A DNA stretch of 64,000 bases from Microbacterium oleivorans NBRC 103075 (GTDB lineage: Bacteria > Actinomycetota > Actinomycetes > Actinomycetales > Microbacteriaceae). The position numbers were made by a program, and so were the translations under genes. Each line of letters starts with the position of its first letter. The first letter of the stretch is position 1. Positions 34,080 to 43,100 of this stretch are shown one piece after another. Where the stretch lies: contig NZ_BCRG01000004.1 in the NCBI RefSeq assembly GCF_001552475.1, positions 124,001 to 188,000 on the forward strand, in the 5' to 3' direction. The notes beneath the pieces are model-generated. The model was not told where the DNA came from. It did not search any database and saw only the letters and a list, made by a program, of their open reading frames with translations.

Positions 34080-35747
34080 TCAGGCGGCATCCCCGATGCG
34101 GCCGTTGACGACGTGCACCGTGCGATCGACGAGGGCTGCCGGGACCTCCGCGTGCGAGATGAGGACGACCGCATGCGACCCGTCGACCGCGCCGAGCAGG
34201 TCGGTGAGCAGGGCGTCCGCCGCGGCGGGGTCGACCCCCGCGGTCGGCTCGTCCAGGATGAGCACGGGGAAGCCGCGAAGGAGCGCGCGGGCGAGCGAGA
34301 TGCGCTGCGCCTGACCGCCTGACACGAGCGAACCGCGCTCGCCGACCCGTGCGTCGAGTCCGCCGCGGGCCCGCAGCCAGTCGCCCAGCCCGACCCGCTC
34401 GAGCACGCGTTCGAGGTCGTCGTCGGTCGCGGTGTCGCGTGCGAAGAGCAGATTCTGGCGGATGTCCTCGTCGAAGAGCATCGGATGCTGCTCGCACAGC
34501 CCGATGGTGAGGCGGAGATCGTCGGGGGCGATCGTCTCGACGGGGCGACCGCCGATCGTGTAGTCGCCGGTGACGGACAGGAACCGGACGAGCGCGTGCG
34601 CCAGGGTTGATTTGCCCGCTCCGCTCGCACCGACGACGTGCAGGCGCTCGCCGGGGTGGACGTCGAGATTCACGCCGGTGAGAGCGGGACGCGCGGCACC
34701 AGGCCAGCGCACGTCGACTCCGCGTAGTCGCAGGCCGTCGCCCAGGGCGGGCGCTTCCCCGGTCGGCGTGCCCGTCGGGGGGATCTCGGCCGGGACCGCC
34801 GCCGGTACGACGGAGGCGACGCGGGATGCGGCGGCGCCCACCTGCCGCCACGCGGATCCCGCGAGCGGCACGGCCGTGTAAACCTCGAAGACCGCCATCG
34901 GGACCAGGACGGCGACTCCGAGCGCGGGACCGGAGAGGGCTCCGCCGGCGGCGGCCGGTGCGGCGACGACGAGCGCGGCGACGGTGGCAGCGCCCGCCAT
35001 GAGGGAGACAAACGCAGCGGTCCCCGCCTGGGCGCCGGCGCGGCGGAGGACGGCGCGGCGGAGGGCGGTGTCCGCGTCGCGGACAGCCGCGCGGGAGGCG
35101 GGTTCGGCACCCGACGCCACCAGTAGGTCGAGGCGGGACAGGTGGTCGACGACGGCGTCGCGGAGGCGTGCCCGCAGCGGAGCGATTGACCGCTCGGCGC
35201 GAGCTCCGGCCGCCCAGCCCCAGGCGAGTGCCGCGATCGCGGCGACGATGAGGCAGCCGAGCAGCGTGACGGCGGCGGGCCACCAGACGAGGCCCACGAG
35301 GACGACGGCTCCCACCGCGACCGTTGCGGAGGACGCGAGGGGGAGGATCACCCGGAGCGGCAGGTTCTGCAGCTCGTCGATGTCGTCGACGAGTGCCGCC
35401 GTCGCGTCGCCCTGCGACGATGCGGCCAACCCGGCAGGCGCGTGCGGGAGCAGCCGGCGCACCAGGTCGGTGCGGGTCCGGGCGAGCTGGCGGAGGACGG
35501 CGTCGTGGCTCGCGAGACGCTCGGTGTACCGGAAGGCGGCACGGGAGAGGGCGAAGGCGCGGACCCCGACGACCGCCATCGCGACGTACATCACGAGCGG
35601 CTGCTCCGACGCGCGGACGATGAGCCACGCGCTCACCGCGAGAAGCGCCACCGCCGAGGCCTCCGACAGGAACCCGGAGGCGAGCGCCGGCCAGAACCGC
35701 CGCCGCGGCGGGACGGAGGTGCGGAGGATCTCGGTCGTCGTCGTCAT
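34080..35747 (-). CDS. cydC: Thiol reductant ABC exporter subunit CydC
   Basis: CydDC exports cysteine and glutathione and is required for cytochrome bd assembly. This 555-residue half-transporter has a six-helix membrane domain (about 15-290). The NBD follows: Walker A G-A-S-G-A-G-K-S-T, signature V-S-G-G-Q-A-Q-R and Walker B L-I-L-D-E-P-T-A-G-V-D. The start ATG at 35747 overlaps the cydD stop (ATGA). A much longer open frame upstream overlaps cydD in another frame and is not coding. Last gene of cydABDC. Confidence 0.92.
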   Translation of the reverse strand: MTTTTEILRTSVPPRRRFWPALASGFLSEASAVALLAVSAWLIVRASEQPLVMYVAMAVVGVRAFALSRAAFRYTERLASHDAVLRQLARTRTDLVRRLLPHAPAGLAASSQGDATAALVDDIDELQNLPLRVILPLASSATVAVGAVVLVGLVWWPAAVTLLGCLIVAAIAALAWGWAAGARAERSIAPLRARLRDAVVDHLSRLDLLVASGAEPASRAAVRDADTALRRAVLRRAGAQAGTAAFVSLMAGAATVAALVVAAPAAAGGALSGPALGVAVLVPMAVFEVYTAVPLAGSAWRQVGAAASRVASVVPAAVPAEIPPTGTPTGEAPALGDGLRLRGVDVRWPGAARPALTGVNLDVHPGERLHVVGASGAGKSTLAHALVRFLSVTGDYTIGGRPVETIAPDDLRLTIGLCEQHPMLFDEDIRQNLLFARDTATDDDLERVLERVGLGDWLRARGGLDARVGERGSLVSGGQAQRISLARALLRGFPVLILDEPTAGVDPAAADALLTDLLGAVDGSHAVVLISHAEVPAALVDRTVHVVNGRIGDAA

Positions 35748-37384
35748 GCCGTCACCTCGGCGCTGTTCAGACGAACGACGCGGTCGGCGATCGTTCGGGC
35801 GCTCTCGCGGTGCGAGACCAGGAGGATGAGGGCCCCGGCATCCGCCACCGTCCGAAGCGACCGCCAGAGGTGCTGCTCGGCGGCGGCGTCGAGCGCGGCG
35901 GACGGTTCGTCGAGTGCGAGGACGGGCGCGTGCCCGCGGAGGTGGCGCGCGAGGGCGCGGGCGACGGCGACACGCTGCGCCTGCCCACCCGACAGGCCGG
36001 CGCCCTGCACACCCAGCATCCGATAGGGGTCGACGTCCGCGAGGCCCACGAGGGCGAGCGCCTGCTGAATGGTCTCGGCGGGCATGTCGTCGTCGCCGAG
36101 GGAGATGTTCGCAGCGATCGTGCCCGATGCGAGACCCGGACGTTGCCCCGCCCACGCCAACCAGGTGGACGGTGGGCGAGAGGCGGCATCCGCTCCGTCG
36201 AACTCGATGCGCCCCGTTGCCGACGCGAAGCCGAGGAGTGCCTGGAGGAGGCTCGACTTGCCGGCGCCGCTCGGCCCCTCGACGAGGACGATCTCGCCCG
36301 AGCGCGCCTCGAGGTCGACGGGCGGGAGATCGCGCACGCGGACACCCTCGAGCCGCAGTCGGTGGTCCGCTCCGTGCGCGGGCGCGGCTGCCTGCGCGGG
36401 GGGAACGGATGCCGCGGCGGCTGCGTCGAGCACGGCGAAGACGTCCCGCGTGGCCGCGACCCCTTCGCTCGACGCGTGGAACTGCACGCCGACCTGGCGG
36501 ATGGGCAGGAACGCCTCGGGGGCGAGGAGCAGGACGAACAGCCCGACGCTCAGGGTGAGCGACCCGTCGATCAGGCGGAACCCGACCGCGACGGCGACGA
36601 TGGCGACCGAGATCGACGCGAGGAACTCGAGTGCGAACCCGGAAAGGAACGAGACCCGCAGCACCGTCATCGTCTCGCGGCGGTAATCGTCGGTCACCCG
36701 CTCGATCGCGTCGGCGGCTCGCCGCTGCCGCCCGAAGACCGTGAGGGTCGACAGCCCTTGGACGGTCTCGGAGAAGCGGGTCGCAAGGCGGCTGAGGGTT
36801 TCCCACTGGCGGCGCTGCACCGACCGGGTCGCCAGGCCGATGAGGATCATGAAGATCGGAATGAGGGGCAGGGTGAGCAGCACCGTGAGCCCGGAGATCG
36901 CGTCGGCCTGCCACATCGCGGCGATGAGGAGGGGCGTCGCGATGACGGTCTGCACGAGCTGCGGCAGGTAGCGACCGACGTAGGGCTCGAGCGCGTCGAG
37001 CCCTCGGCCGGCGACGAGCGCGAGGTGGGACGTGCTGCGGGTCGCCGTCCAGCCGGGGCCGAGCCGCGCGATGCCGTCGAGCACGGCTCCGCGCAGTTGC
37101 GACTCGACGCGGGCCGAGGCACGTGCAGCGACCCGTTCTCGCACGAGCGACAGCAGCGCACGGGCGACGACGACGCCCGTCAGTGCCGCGAGGGTGCCGG
37201 TCAGGTCGTCGCCCGCGATCGCATCGACGATCGCGCGCGTCGTCAAGAAGGCGAAGCCCACGATCGCCGCCGTCTGGGCGAGCGAGAGGAGCGCGATGAC
37301 GAGGAAGAACGATCGGGATGCCGCCGCGTACCGCCACAGGCGAGGGTCCACCGGCGGCTGCCGGGGTTCGGCCTCAGGAGCCAT
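35744..37384 (-). CDS. cydD: Thiol reductant ABC exporter subunit CydD
   Basis: The 546-residue partner of CydC. Membrane helices span about residues 18-300. The NBD has Walker A G-P-S-G-A-G-K-S-S, signature L-S-G-G-Q-A-Q-R and Walker B L-A-L-D-E-P-S-A-A-L-D. I chose the ATG at 37384 because AAAGGAA precedes it by about eight bases and it lies 22 bases after the cydB stop. An earlier ATG at 37426 would overlap cydB and has no site. Confidence 0.92.
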   Translation of the reverse strand: MAPEAEPRQPPVDPRLWRYAAASRSFFLVIALLSLAQTAAIVGFAFLTTRAIVDAIAGDDLTGTLAALTGVVVARALLSLVRERVAARASARVESQLRGAVLDGIARLGPGWTATRSTSHLALVAGRGLDALEPYVGRYLPQLVQTVIATPLLIAAMWQADAISGLTVLLTLPLIPIFMILIGLATRSVQRRQWETLSRLATRFSETVQGLSTLTVFGRQRRAADAIERVTDDYRRETMTVLRVSFLSGFALEFLASISVAIVAVAVGFRLIDGSLTLSVGLFVLLLAPEAFLPIRQVGVQFHASSEGVAATRDVFAVLDAAAAASVPPAQAAAPAHGADHRLRLEGVRVRDLPPVDLEARSGEIVLVEGPSGAGKSSLLQALLGFASATGRIEFDGADAASRPPSTWLAWAGQRPGLASGTIAANISLGDDDMPAETIQQALALVGLADVDPYRMLGVQGAGLSGGQAQRVAVARALARHLRGHAPVLALDEPSAALDAAAEQHLWRSLRTVADAGALILLVSHRESARTIADRVVRLNSAEVTA

Positions 37385-37406
37385 TCGACGTTCCTTTCCC
37401 GCACGC

Positions 37407-38441
37407 TCAGTGAGCGCGCGCGGCATCCGCTTTCTCGATCTGGACGCGGGTGATGCGCTTGCGGAAGACCCAGTAGGTCCACGCCTGGTAGGCCAGGATG
37501 CCGGGGAGGAAGATGACCGCCGCCCACGTCATGACGCCCAGCGTGTAGTCGGTGCTCGACGCGTTCTCGATCGTGAGCGAGAGCGCGAGGTCGGTGGACG
37601 ACGGCATGACGTAGGGGAACAGGGCGAACCAGAGGGTGAGAATCGCCCCGACGATCGTGACCGCGCCGAGCGCGAAGGCCCAGCCGTCGCGGCGGCGGAG
37701 GTTGGCGACTGCGGATCCGAGGAGAGCCAGGGCGGCGATGGCACCGCATCCGATCACCGCCGCCAGCAGCGGGGCGTCACGGTCCATCGCGATGACCGTG
37801 GTCCAGACGACCGTTCCGGCCGCGAACGCGATGGTCGGAAGGGCGACCCGCTGCGCCAGGCGGTGGGCGTCGTCCTTCACGCGGCCGTCGGCCTTCAGCC
37901 CGACGAAGTACAGGCCGTGGAGGAAGAAGAGGAGGAGCGTCGTGACGCCGACGCAAAGGGCGTAGGGATTCAGGAGCGTCAGAAGCGAGCCCGTGAAATT
38001 CTTGTCGGCGTCGAGCGGAACGCCCTGCACGATGTTGCCGAACGCGACTCCCCAGAGGAGCGCGGGGATGACCGAGCCGATCACGATCATGCGATCGAAG
38101 CCGCGCTTCCACGCGAGGCCCTCGCGCTGGTGACGGTACTCGAACGAGACGCCGCGGAGAATCAGCGCCAGGAGGATCAGCAGCAACGGCAGGTAGAAGC
38201 CGCTGAAGAGGGTGGCGTACCACTCCGGGAAGGCGGCGAACAGGCACGCGCCGGCAACGATGACCCACGTCTCGTTGAGGTCCCACACGGGTCCGATGGT
38301 GTTGATGACCTGGCGGCGCGACACCTCGTCGCGGCCGAGGAACGGCAGGCTCATCCCGACGCCGAAGTCGAACCCGTCGAGCACGAAATAGCCGACGAAG
38401 AACACACCGACGATGAAGAACCAGAGGTAGGCGAGATCCAT
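37407..38441 (-). CDS. cydB: Cytochrome bd ubiquinol/menaquinol oxidase subunit II
   Basis: The 344-residue CydB has about nine helices. The start M-D-L-A-Y-L-W-F-F-I-V-G-V-F-F-V-G-Y and the following F-L-G-R-D-E-V-S-R-R-Q-V-I-N-T-I-G-P-V-W-D segment are hallmarks. It supports subunit I in the high-affinity oxidase, which reduces oxygen to water with quinol electrons. The start is nine bases from the end of cydA. Confidence 0.95.
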   Translation of the reverse strand: MDLAYLWFFIVGVFFVGYFVLDGFDFGVGMSLPFLGRDEVSRRQVINTIGPVWDLNETWVIVAGACLFAAFPEWYATLFSGFYLPLLLILLALILRGVSFEYRHQREGLAWKRGFDRMIVIGSVIPALLWGVAFGNIVQGVPLDADKNFTGSLLTLLNPYALCVGVTTLLLFFLHGLYFVGLKADGRVKDDAHRLAQRVALPTIAFAAGTVVWTTVIAMDRDAPLLAAVIGCGAIAALALLGSAVANLRRRDGWAFALGAVTIVGAILTLWFALFPYVMPSSTDLALSLTIENASSTDYTLGVMTWAAVIFLPGILAYQAWTYWVFRKRITRVQIEKADAARAH

Positions 38442-38450
38442 GGCGTGCTC

Positions 38451-39878
38451 CTAGTAGACCGTCGAGGGGGTCTGGTCGATCGGCAGATCCCGCGGATCGG
38501 GGTCGTCGGGACCGGGCAGGGGGTCGGGACCCTGCTGCGCGGCTTTCAGGATGAGGCGGAACTCGACGACGGCGAGCGACGCGTAGACGAGGGTGAACGC
38601 CACGAGGGAGATCAGCACCGTCCAGGCGGGGACGTTGGGGGAGACGCCGTCCGCGGTGTGCATGAGGCCGAACACGATCCAGGGCTGGCGACCCATCTCG
38701 GTGAAGATCCAGCCGACGAGGCTGCCGAAGAGGGGGAGCGGGGCGGACCAGATGGCGATGCGCCACATCCACCCGGCGACGGGGCGCGTGGCCTTCTTGC
38801 GGGTGAACCAGAGACCCGCGACCGAGATCAGCGTGGCGATGCCGCCGAAGCCCATCATCCAGCGGAACGACCAGTAGGTGACCCAGATCTCGGGCATGTA
38901 GTCGACGCCCGCGCCGAACTTCTGCGTGTAGAGCTCCTGCAGGTTGTTGAGGCCTTCGACGCAGCCGTCGAGCGAGTGCGTCGAGAGGAACGAGAGCAGG
39001 TAGGGCACGCGCAGCGACCAGACCTCGGCCGTCCCGTCGGGGGTGCCGATCGAGAAGATCGAGAAGGACGCGTCGGCGCCGCACGCCGTCTTCCAGAGAG
39101 CCTCCGCCGCGGCCATCTTCATGGGCTGGGTCTGCACCATGACGAGGCCGAGCTGATCGCCGCTGATGGCCGTGCCGACGAACGAGATGATCATGAACCA
39201 CATCCCGTACCGGAGCACCGGACGCATCGTCTCGAGGTGCGGGCCGCGGCGCAGGTGGTAGGCGGCGACGGCGATGATGACGGCCGCGGTGAACATGAAT
39301 GCCGCGAAGATCGTGTGCGGGAAGGCGGCGAGGGCGACCGGGTTGGTCAGCAGCTCGAAGAAGTTCGTGAGCTCCGCGCGGCCCGTCTCGGGGTTGAGTT
39401 CGAAACCCACCGGGTTCTGCATGAACGCGTTCGCGGTGAGGATGAAGTACGCCGACAGGATCGACCCGAAGGCTGTCGCCCAGATGGTGAGGAGGTGGAT
39501 GCGGCGGGGCAGCTTGTCCCAGCCGAAGATCCACAGGCCGATGAAGGTCGCCTCGAAGAAGAACGCCATGAGGCCCTCGAACGCGAGGGGGGCGCCGAAG
39601 ACATCGCCGACGAAGCGCGAGTAATCCGACCAGTTCATGCCGAACTGGAACTCCTGCACGATGCCGGTGACGACGCCCATCGCGAAGTTGATCAGGAAGA
39701 TCTTGCCGAACAGGCGCGTGATGTGCAGCCACTTCACGTCGCCGGTGCGGTGCCAGATGGTCTGGAAGATCGCCACCGTGATCGCCATGCCGAGCGTCAA
39801 CGGCACGAACAGGTAGTGGTAGAGCGTCGTCAGGCCGAACTGAAGGCGAGCCAGGATGAGTGGGTCCAGAAAGTCCAC
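38451..39878 (-). CDS. cydA: Cytochrome bd ubiquinol/menaquinol oxidase subunit I
   Basis: The 475-residue CydA carries the hemes. The N-terminal A-R-L-Q-F-G-L-T-T-L-Y-H21 gives the conserved heme-b595 ligand. A later P-H-T-I-F-A-A-F helix and W-M-M-G-F-G hold the heme-b558 ligands, by family analogy. The Q-loop is of the short type usual outside proteobacteria. I chose the GTG at 39878, nine bases after AAGGA. The longer frame upstream lacks similarity. First gene of cydABDC, 137 bases downstream of a Cys-rich regulator gene. Confidence 0.94.
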   Translation of the reverse strand: MDFLDPLILARLQFGLTTLYHYLFVPLTLGMAITVAIFQTIWHRTGDVKWLHITRLFGKIFLINFAMGVVTGIVQEFQFGMNWSDYSRFVGDVFGAPLAFEGLMAFFFEATFIGLWIFGWDKLPRRIHLLTIWATAFGSILSAYFILTANAFMQNPVGFELNPETGRAELTNFFELLTNPVALAAFPHTIFAAFMFTAAVIIAVAAYHLRRGPHLETMRPVLRYGMWFMIISFVGTAISGDQLGLVMVQTQPMKMAAAEALWKTACGADASFSIFSIGTPDGTAEVWSLRVPYLLSFLSTHSLDGCVEGLNNLQELYTQKFGAGVDYMPEIWVTYWSFRWMMGFGGIATLISVAGLWFTRKKATRPVAGWMWRIAIWSAPLPLFGSLVGWIFTEMGRQPWIVFGLMHTADGVSPNVPAWTVLISLVAFTLVYASLAVVEFRLILKAAQQGPDPLPGPDDPDPRDLPIDQTPSTVY

Positions 39879-40015
39879 GGGTTTGGTCCTTCCACGGGTA
39901 TGTTCCGACGGTACGACTCGCCGCTGATCGCGGGATCGGATCGGGCCGTGCAAAACATCTGCCGCGGAAACACGGGACATCCCGCCCGTCGGGGCGGTGC
40001 CGTCAGCTCATCGAT

Positions 40016-40639
40016 TCAGGCGTCGGGGCGGCGGCGCAGCAGCTGGATGACGCACTGCTGCGGGTCGCAGGATGACCGCATCCCGTCGACCGCGAGCGGG
40101 CCACCCGCTTCGCTGAGCGCCCCCTGCATGAGGCCCAGGTGCACGTCGCAGAGCGTCGCGCGGTTGTCGGCCTGGTCGGTCGCGTGCGCGCAGGGCGTCA
40201 GGTCGATCGTGAGTCCGTCTTCGTCGATCTCGGGGTCGAAGCCGCCGTCGAGAAGCTGCTCGACGAGGGCGTCCAGCTGGTGCTGCTCCTCGCCCGTGAG
40301 GGAGCCGGCGGTCTCGGGCATGACGCGGCGCATGAGGTCGCCGCGTTCGACCGCCGCCTGAACCTTCCGCCGGTGCTCCGGGCTCGACACGCTGACACCG
40401 TCGACCGCACGATAGAAGACGCGGGGGCGGCCGCGCACGGTGCGCTTCTCGATCTCGGTCGCGACGAAGCCGCGCTCGATGAGGCGCTGCAGATGCTCGC
40501 GGACCGTGTTGGCGTGGAGCCCCGTCGCCGTCACGAGCTCGCCGACGGTCTGCTGCGGGGTCGTCTGCAGCAGGTGGAGGATCTCCACGCGTGAAGAGGT
40601 GGAGATCGCGTTGTAGGCCGTCGGGCGCCGGGCCGTCAT
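40016..40639 (-). CDS. Winged-helix regulator with C-terminal four-cysteine (metal or Fe-S type) domain
   Basis: A 207-residue regulator. The N-terminal ArsR-like winged helix has recognition helix H-A-N-T-V-R-E-H-L-Q-R-L near residues 42-53 and wing R-G-R-P-R-V-F-Y near 69-76. The C-terminal region has Cys150, His152, Cys164, His167, Cys191 and Cys196, resembling the cluster-binding part of SufR-type regulators. It lies directly upstream of cydABDC on the same strand, so it probably controls the oxidase operon in response to oxygen, redox state or iron. The ATG follows GATAAT by six bases, implying a leaderless mRNA. Confidence 0.78.
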   Translation of the reverse strand: MTARRPTAYNAISTSSRVEILHLLQTTPQQTVGELVTATGLHANTVREHLQRLIERGFVATEIEKRTVRGRPRVFYRAVDGVSVSSPEHRRKVQAAVERGDLMRRVMPETAGSLTGEEQHQLDALVEQLLDGGFDPEIDEDGLTIDLTPCAHATDQADNRATLCDVHLGLMQGALSEAGGPLAVDGMRSSCDPQQCVIQLLRRRPDA

Positions 40640-40645
40640 GACTTC

Positions 40646-40651
40646 ATTATC
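40646..40651 (-). promoter_or_regulatory. -10 box of a leaderless transcript (Cys-rich regulator)
   Basis: On the minus strand GATAAT, six bases, ATG at 40639. Confidence 0.55.
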
Positions 40652-40712
40652 GCGGGATGCCTCCTGTCCGGGCGCGGCCCTCAGGTGGGATTACGCCCTT
40701 AATCTGGAGGGC

Positions 40713-41210
40713 ATGCGGCATCCCACCCCCGACCCGGTCGGACCGGGACAGGAGAGTGTCTGGGACTATCCCCGGCCTCCCCGCGTCGAACCCGTCTCCG
40801 GCACCGTCACCATCACGCTCGGCGGCGAGCAGATCGTCGCCACGACCGGCGCTCTTCGCGTGCTCGAGACGAGTCATCCGCCCGTCTACTATCTGCCGAT
40901 CTCGGACTTCGTCCCCGGGGCCCTGACCCGCGGCGAGGGTGCCTCCTTCTGCGAGTTCAAGGGCGGCGCGCGTTACCTCGACGTGCACGGCGGTGGGCAG
41001 ACGCGACCGGCGGCCGCATGGAACTACCCGACGCCCGAACCCGGCTACGAGGAGCTTTCGGACCGGGTCGCCGTCTACGCGCAACAGATGGACGCGTGCA
41101 CGGTCGCGGGTGAGACGGTGACACCTCAGCCGGGTCGGTTCTACGGCGGCTGGGTCACATCGCAGGTCGTCGGCCCGTTCAAAGGGATTGCCGGCTCGAT
41201 GGGCTGGTGA
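40713..41210 (+). CDS. DUF427 domain-containing protein
   Basis: A 165-residue protein of the DUF427 family, small single-domain beta-rich proteins of unknown function. Typical segments are A-T-T-G-A-L-R-V-L-E-T-S-H-P-P-V-Y-Y-L-P near residue 45, F-C-E-F-K-G-G-A-R-Y-L near 84, and the end G-R-F-Y-G-G-W-V-T-S-Q-V-V-G-P-F-K-G. I chose the ATG at 40713, which has GGAGGG just upstream and a TAATCT seven bases away. A longer frame starting at 40638 overlaps the divergent regulator promoter. Confidence 0.87.
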   Translation: MRHPTPDPVGPGQESVWDYPRPPRVEPVSGTVTITLGGEQIVATTGALRVLETSHPPVYYLPISDFVPGALTRGEGASFCEFKGGARYLDVHGGGQTRPAAAWNYPTPEPGYEELSDRVAVYAQQMDACTVAGETVTPQPGRFYGGWVTSQVVGPFKGIAGSMGW

Positions 41211-41249
41211 CTCGAGGGCTGAGGGCCGACGAGCGTCGACCCGCGCAGA

Positions 41250-42074
41250 TCAGAGCCCGAGCGAGGGCTGCGTGTCGGGTGAGTCGCTCTCGCGGGGCTC
41301 CTCGCGGATGAGGTCGGCGACGGACCCCAGGATCTCGTCAGGTCGGAACGGATAACGCTCGATCTCGGCGGTGTCGCTGATGCCGGTGAGCACCAGTACC
41401 GTGTGAAGCCCTGCCTCGATGCCCGCGACGACGTCGGTGTCCATGCGGTCACCGATCATTCCGGTGTTCTCGGAGTGGGCACCGATGCGGTTGAGCGCCG
41501 AACGGAACATCATCGGATTGGGCTTACCGACCACGTAGGGTTCCTTGCCGGTCGCCTTCGTGATGAGCGCCGAGATCGCCCCCGTCGCGGGCAGGACCCC
41601 CTGGGTGGACGGCCCGGTGGCATCGGGATTGGTGGCGATGAAACGGGACCCGGCACCGATGAACCGGATCGCTTTCGTGATGGCCTCGAACGAATAGTTC
41701 CGCGTCTCGCCGACGACGACGTAGTCGGGGCTGGTCTCGGTCATGATGAAGCCCGCCTCGTGGAGCGCTGTCGTCAGACCGGCTTCGCCGATGACGAACG
41801 CCGTACCGCTCGGCTTCTGCGAGGCGAGGAAGTCCGCCGTAGCGAGCGCCGACGTCCAGATCGATTCCTCGGGCACGACGAGTCCTGAGGAGCGCAGCCG
41901 TGCGCTGAGGTCGCGCGGCGTGAAGATCGAGTTATTGGTGAGGACGAGGAACGGCGTGCCGTCGTCGCGCCACTGCTCCAGTAGCTCCGCGGCGCCGGGA
42001 ATCGGCGTGTTCTCGTGGACGAGCACACCGTCCATATCGGTGAGCCAGCACTCGATGTCCGCGCGGGTCCGCAT
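41250..42074 (-). CDS. HAD-IIA family hydrolase (NagD-like phosphatase)
   Basis: A 274-residue HAD phosphatase. Motif I is D13-M-D15-G-V (nucleophile and acid/base), motif II L-T-N-N-S near 47, motif III G-K-P-N-P-M near 185, and motif IV G-D-R-M-D-T-D near 208. NagD-type enzymes dephosphorylate nucleotides or sugar phosphates. The ATG is six bases after a TAGTGT -10 box, so the mRNA is probably leaderless, although GGAGGC lies in that gap. It is divergent from the siderophore uptake operon. Confidence 0.92.
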   Translation of the reverse strand: MRTRADIECWLTDMDGVLVHENTPIPGAAELLEQWRDDGTPFLVLTNNSIFTPRDLSARLRSSGLVVPEESIWTSALATADFLASQKPSGTAFVIGEAGLTTALHEAGFIMTETSPDYVVVGETRNYSFEAITKAIRFIGAGSRFIATNPDATGPSTQGVLPATGAISALITKATGKEPYVVGKPNPMMFRSALNRIGAHSENTGMIGDRMDTDVVAGIEAGLHTVLVLTGISDTAEIERYPFRPDEILGSVADLIREEPRESDSPDTQPSLGL

Positions 42075-42080
42075 GCCTCC

Positions 42081-42086
42081 ACACTA
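42081..42086 (-). promoter_or_regulatory. -10 box of a leaderless transcript (HAD phosphatase)
   Basis: On the minus strand TAGTGT, six bases, ATG at 42074. Confidence 0.5.
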
Positions 42087-42135
42087 CGCCCGCGTCCACT
42101 GCTCGTCCGGGCGCCGATCCAGCTCTGGGGGTTCA

Positions 42136-42154
42136 GTTGGTTAGGCTAACCTTA
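42136..42154 (+). promoter_or_regulatory. DtxR/IdeR iron box upstream of the siderophore uptake operon
   Basis: GTTGGTTAGGCTAACCTTA matches 16 of 19 positions of the DtxR/IdeR consensus TTAGGTTAGGCTAACCTAA and has an uninterrupted GTTAGGCTAAC core. It lies 28 bases upstream of the siderophore-binding protein start. Iron-loaded DtxR would repress the operon. Confidence 0.85.
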
Positions 42155-42182
42155 CTTAGCCCACGGAAAGGTCCTTCCCGAC

Positions 42183-43100
42183 ATGTCCCCTCGTTCACGA
42201 CTGGTCCTCACATCCGCCGCCGGCATGATCGCGCTCGCGCTGGCGGGCTGTACGGCCGCCACTGCACCCGAGCCTGTAGGCGCGTCTGCGGCCTCCGGTA
42301 CGCGCGCTGTCGAGCACGCCCGCGGCTCGGCGGACGTGCCCGATGCACCGAACCGCGTCGTGACGCTCGAGCCCCTCGAGCTCGACACGGCCGTGGCGGT
42401 CGGCATCACCCCCGTCGGTGCCGCGGTGGCGGGGAACGTCACCTCGATCCCCGCCTATCTCGGTGCGAAGGACGTCACGCCCGTCGGAACCGTGCCGGAG
42501 CCTGACCTCGAGGCAATCGCGGCGCTGAAGCCGGACCTCATCCTCGGCACCGAATCCCGGCACTCCGAGCTCTACGAGCAGTTGAACGCCATCGCCCCGA
42601 CGGTCTTCATCGCCTCGCAGGCCGACCCATGGCGCGAGAACGCGAAGCTCATCGGCGAGGCCCTCGGCCGCGAGGACGAGGTTGCCGGTCTCCTCACCGG
42701 CGTCGACGACGAGTGCGGTCGCATCCGCGACGAGTACGACGTCGATGGCCAGACGGTGCAGCTCATCCGCCCGCGCGATGAGACCACGCTGAGCCTTTAC
42801 GGCCCGGTCTCGTTCGCCGGGAGCCTTCTCGAATGCGTCGGCTTCACCATCCCCGACCAGAAGTGGGAAGACGGCCTGCAGGCGGACCTGTCGCCCGAGA
42901 ACATCGCGTCCGCGAAGGCCGAACACGTGCTCGTGACGGCGGTCGACGTTGACGACCGTTCCGCCCTCCCCCCTGCCGTCGAGACGGCCTTCCCCGATGC
43001 AACGCTGGTCGACACCAGCACGTGGGTGTCCGGCGTCGGCCCGAAGGGTGCCGCGGCCGTTCTCGGCGACATCGAGCGGTACCTGTCCGCGAACCGGTGA
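42183..43100 (+). CDS. Iron-siderophore ABC transporter, substrate-binding lipoprotein (FecB/FepB-type)
   Basis: A 305-residue type-III periplasmic-binding protein. The signal ends at L-A-L-A-G-C with Cys23 lipidated. Family-typical parts are P-N-R-V-V-T-L-E-P-L-E-L-D near residue 55, L-K-P-D-L-I-L-G near 115, and I-A-P-T-V-F near 138. It captures a ferric siderophore outside the membrane. GGAAAGG lies upstream of the ATG. First gene of a five-gene operon. No siderophore biosynthesis gene is present, so uptake of foreign siderophores or a pathway encoded elsewhere is implied. Confidence 0.9.
   Translation: MSPRSRLVLTSAAGMIALALAGCTAATAPEPVGASAASGTRAVEHARGSADVPDAPNRVVTLEPLELDTAVAVGITPVGAAVAGNVTSIPAYLGAKDVTPVGTVPEPDLEAIAALKPDLILGTESRHSELYEQLNAIAPTVFIASQADPWRENAKLIGEALGREDEVAGLLTGVDDECGRIRDEYDVDGQTVQLIRPRDETTLSLYGPVSFAGSLLECVGFTIPDQKWEDGLQADLSPENIASAKAEHVLVTAVDVDDRSALPPAVETAFPDATLVDTSTWVSGVGPKGAAAVLGDIERYLSANR

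Noticed and set aside
35748..37337. Upstream extension of the cydC reading frame to over 1000 codons
   Set aside because: It overlaps cydD on the same strand in another frame, is Arg/Pro/His-rich without similarity to a family, and the true cydC start is at 35747. High GC at third positions keeps such frames open.
37032..40361. Very long plus-strand open frame antisense to cydABDC
   Set aside because: Its composition (Glu/Arg/Asp/Gly-rich, low hydrophobicity) is that of a shadow of the real membrane-protein genes on the minus strand.
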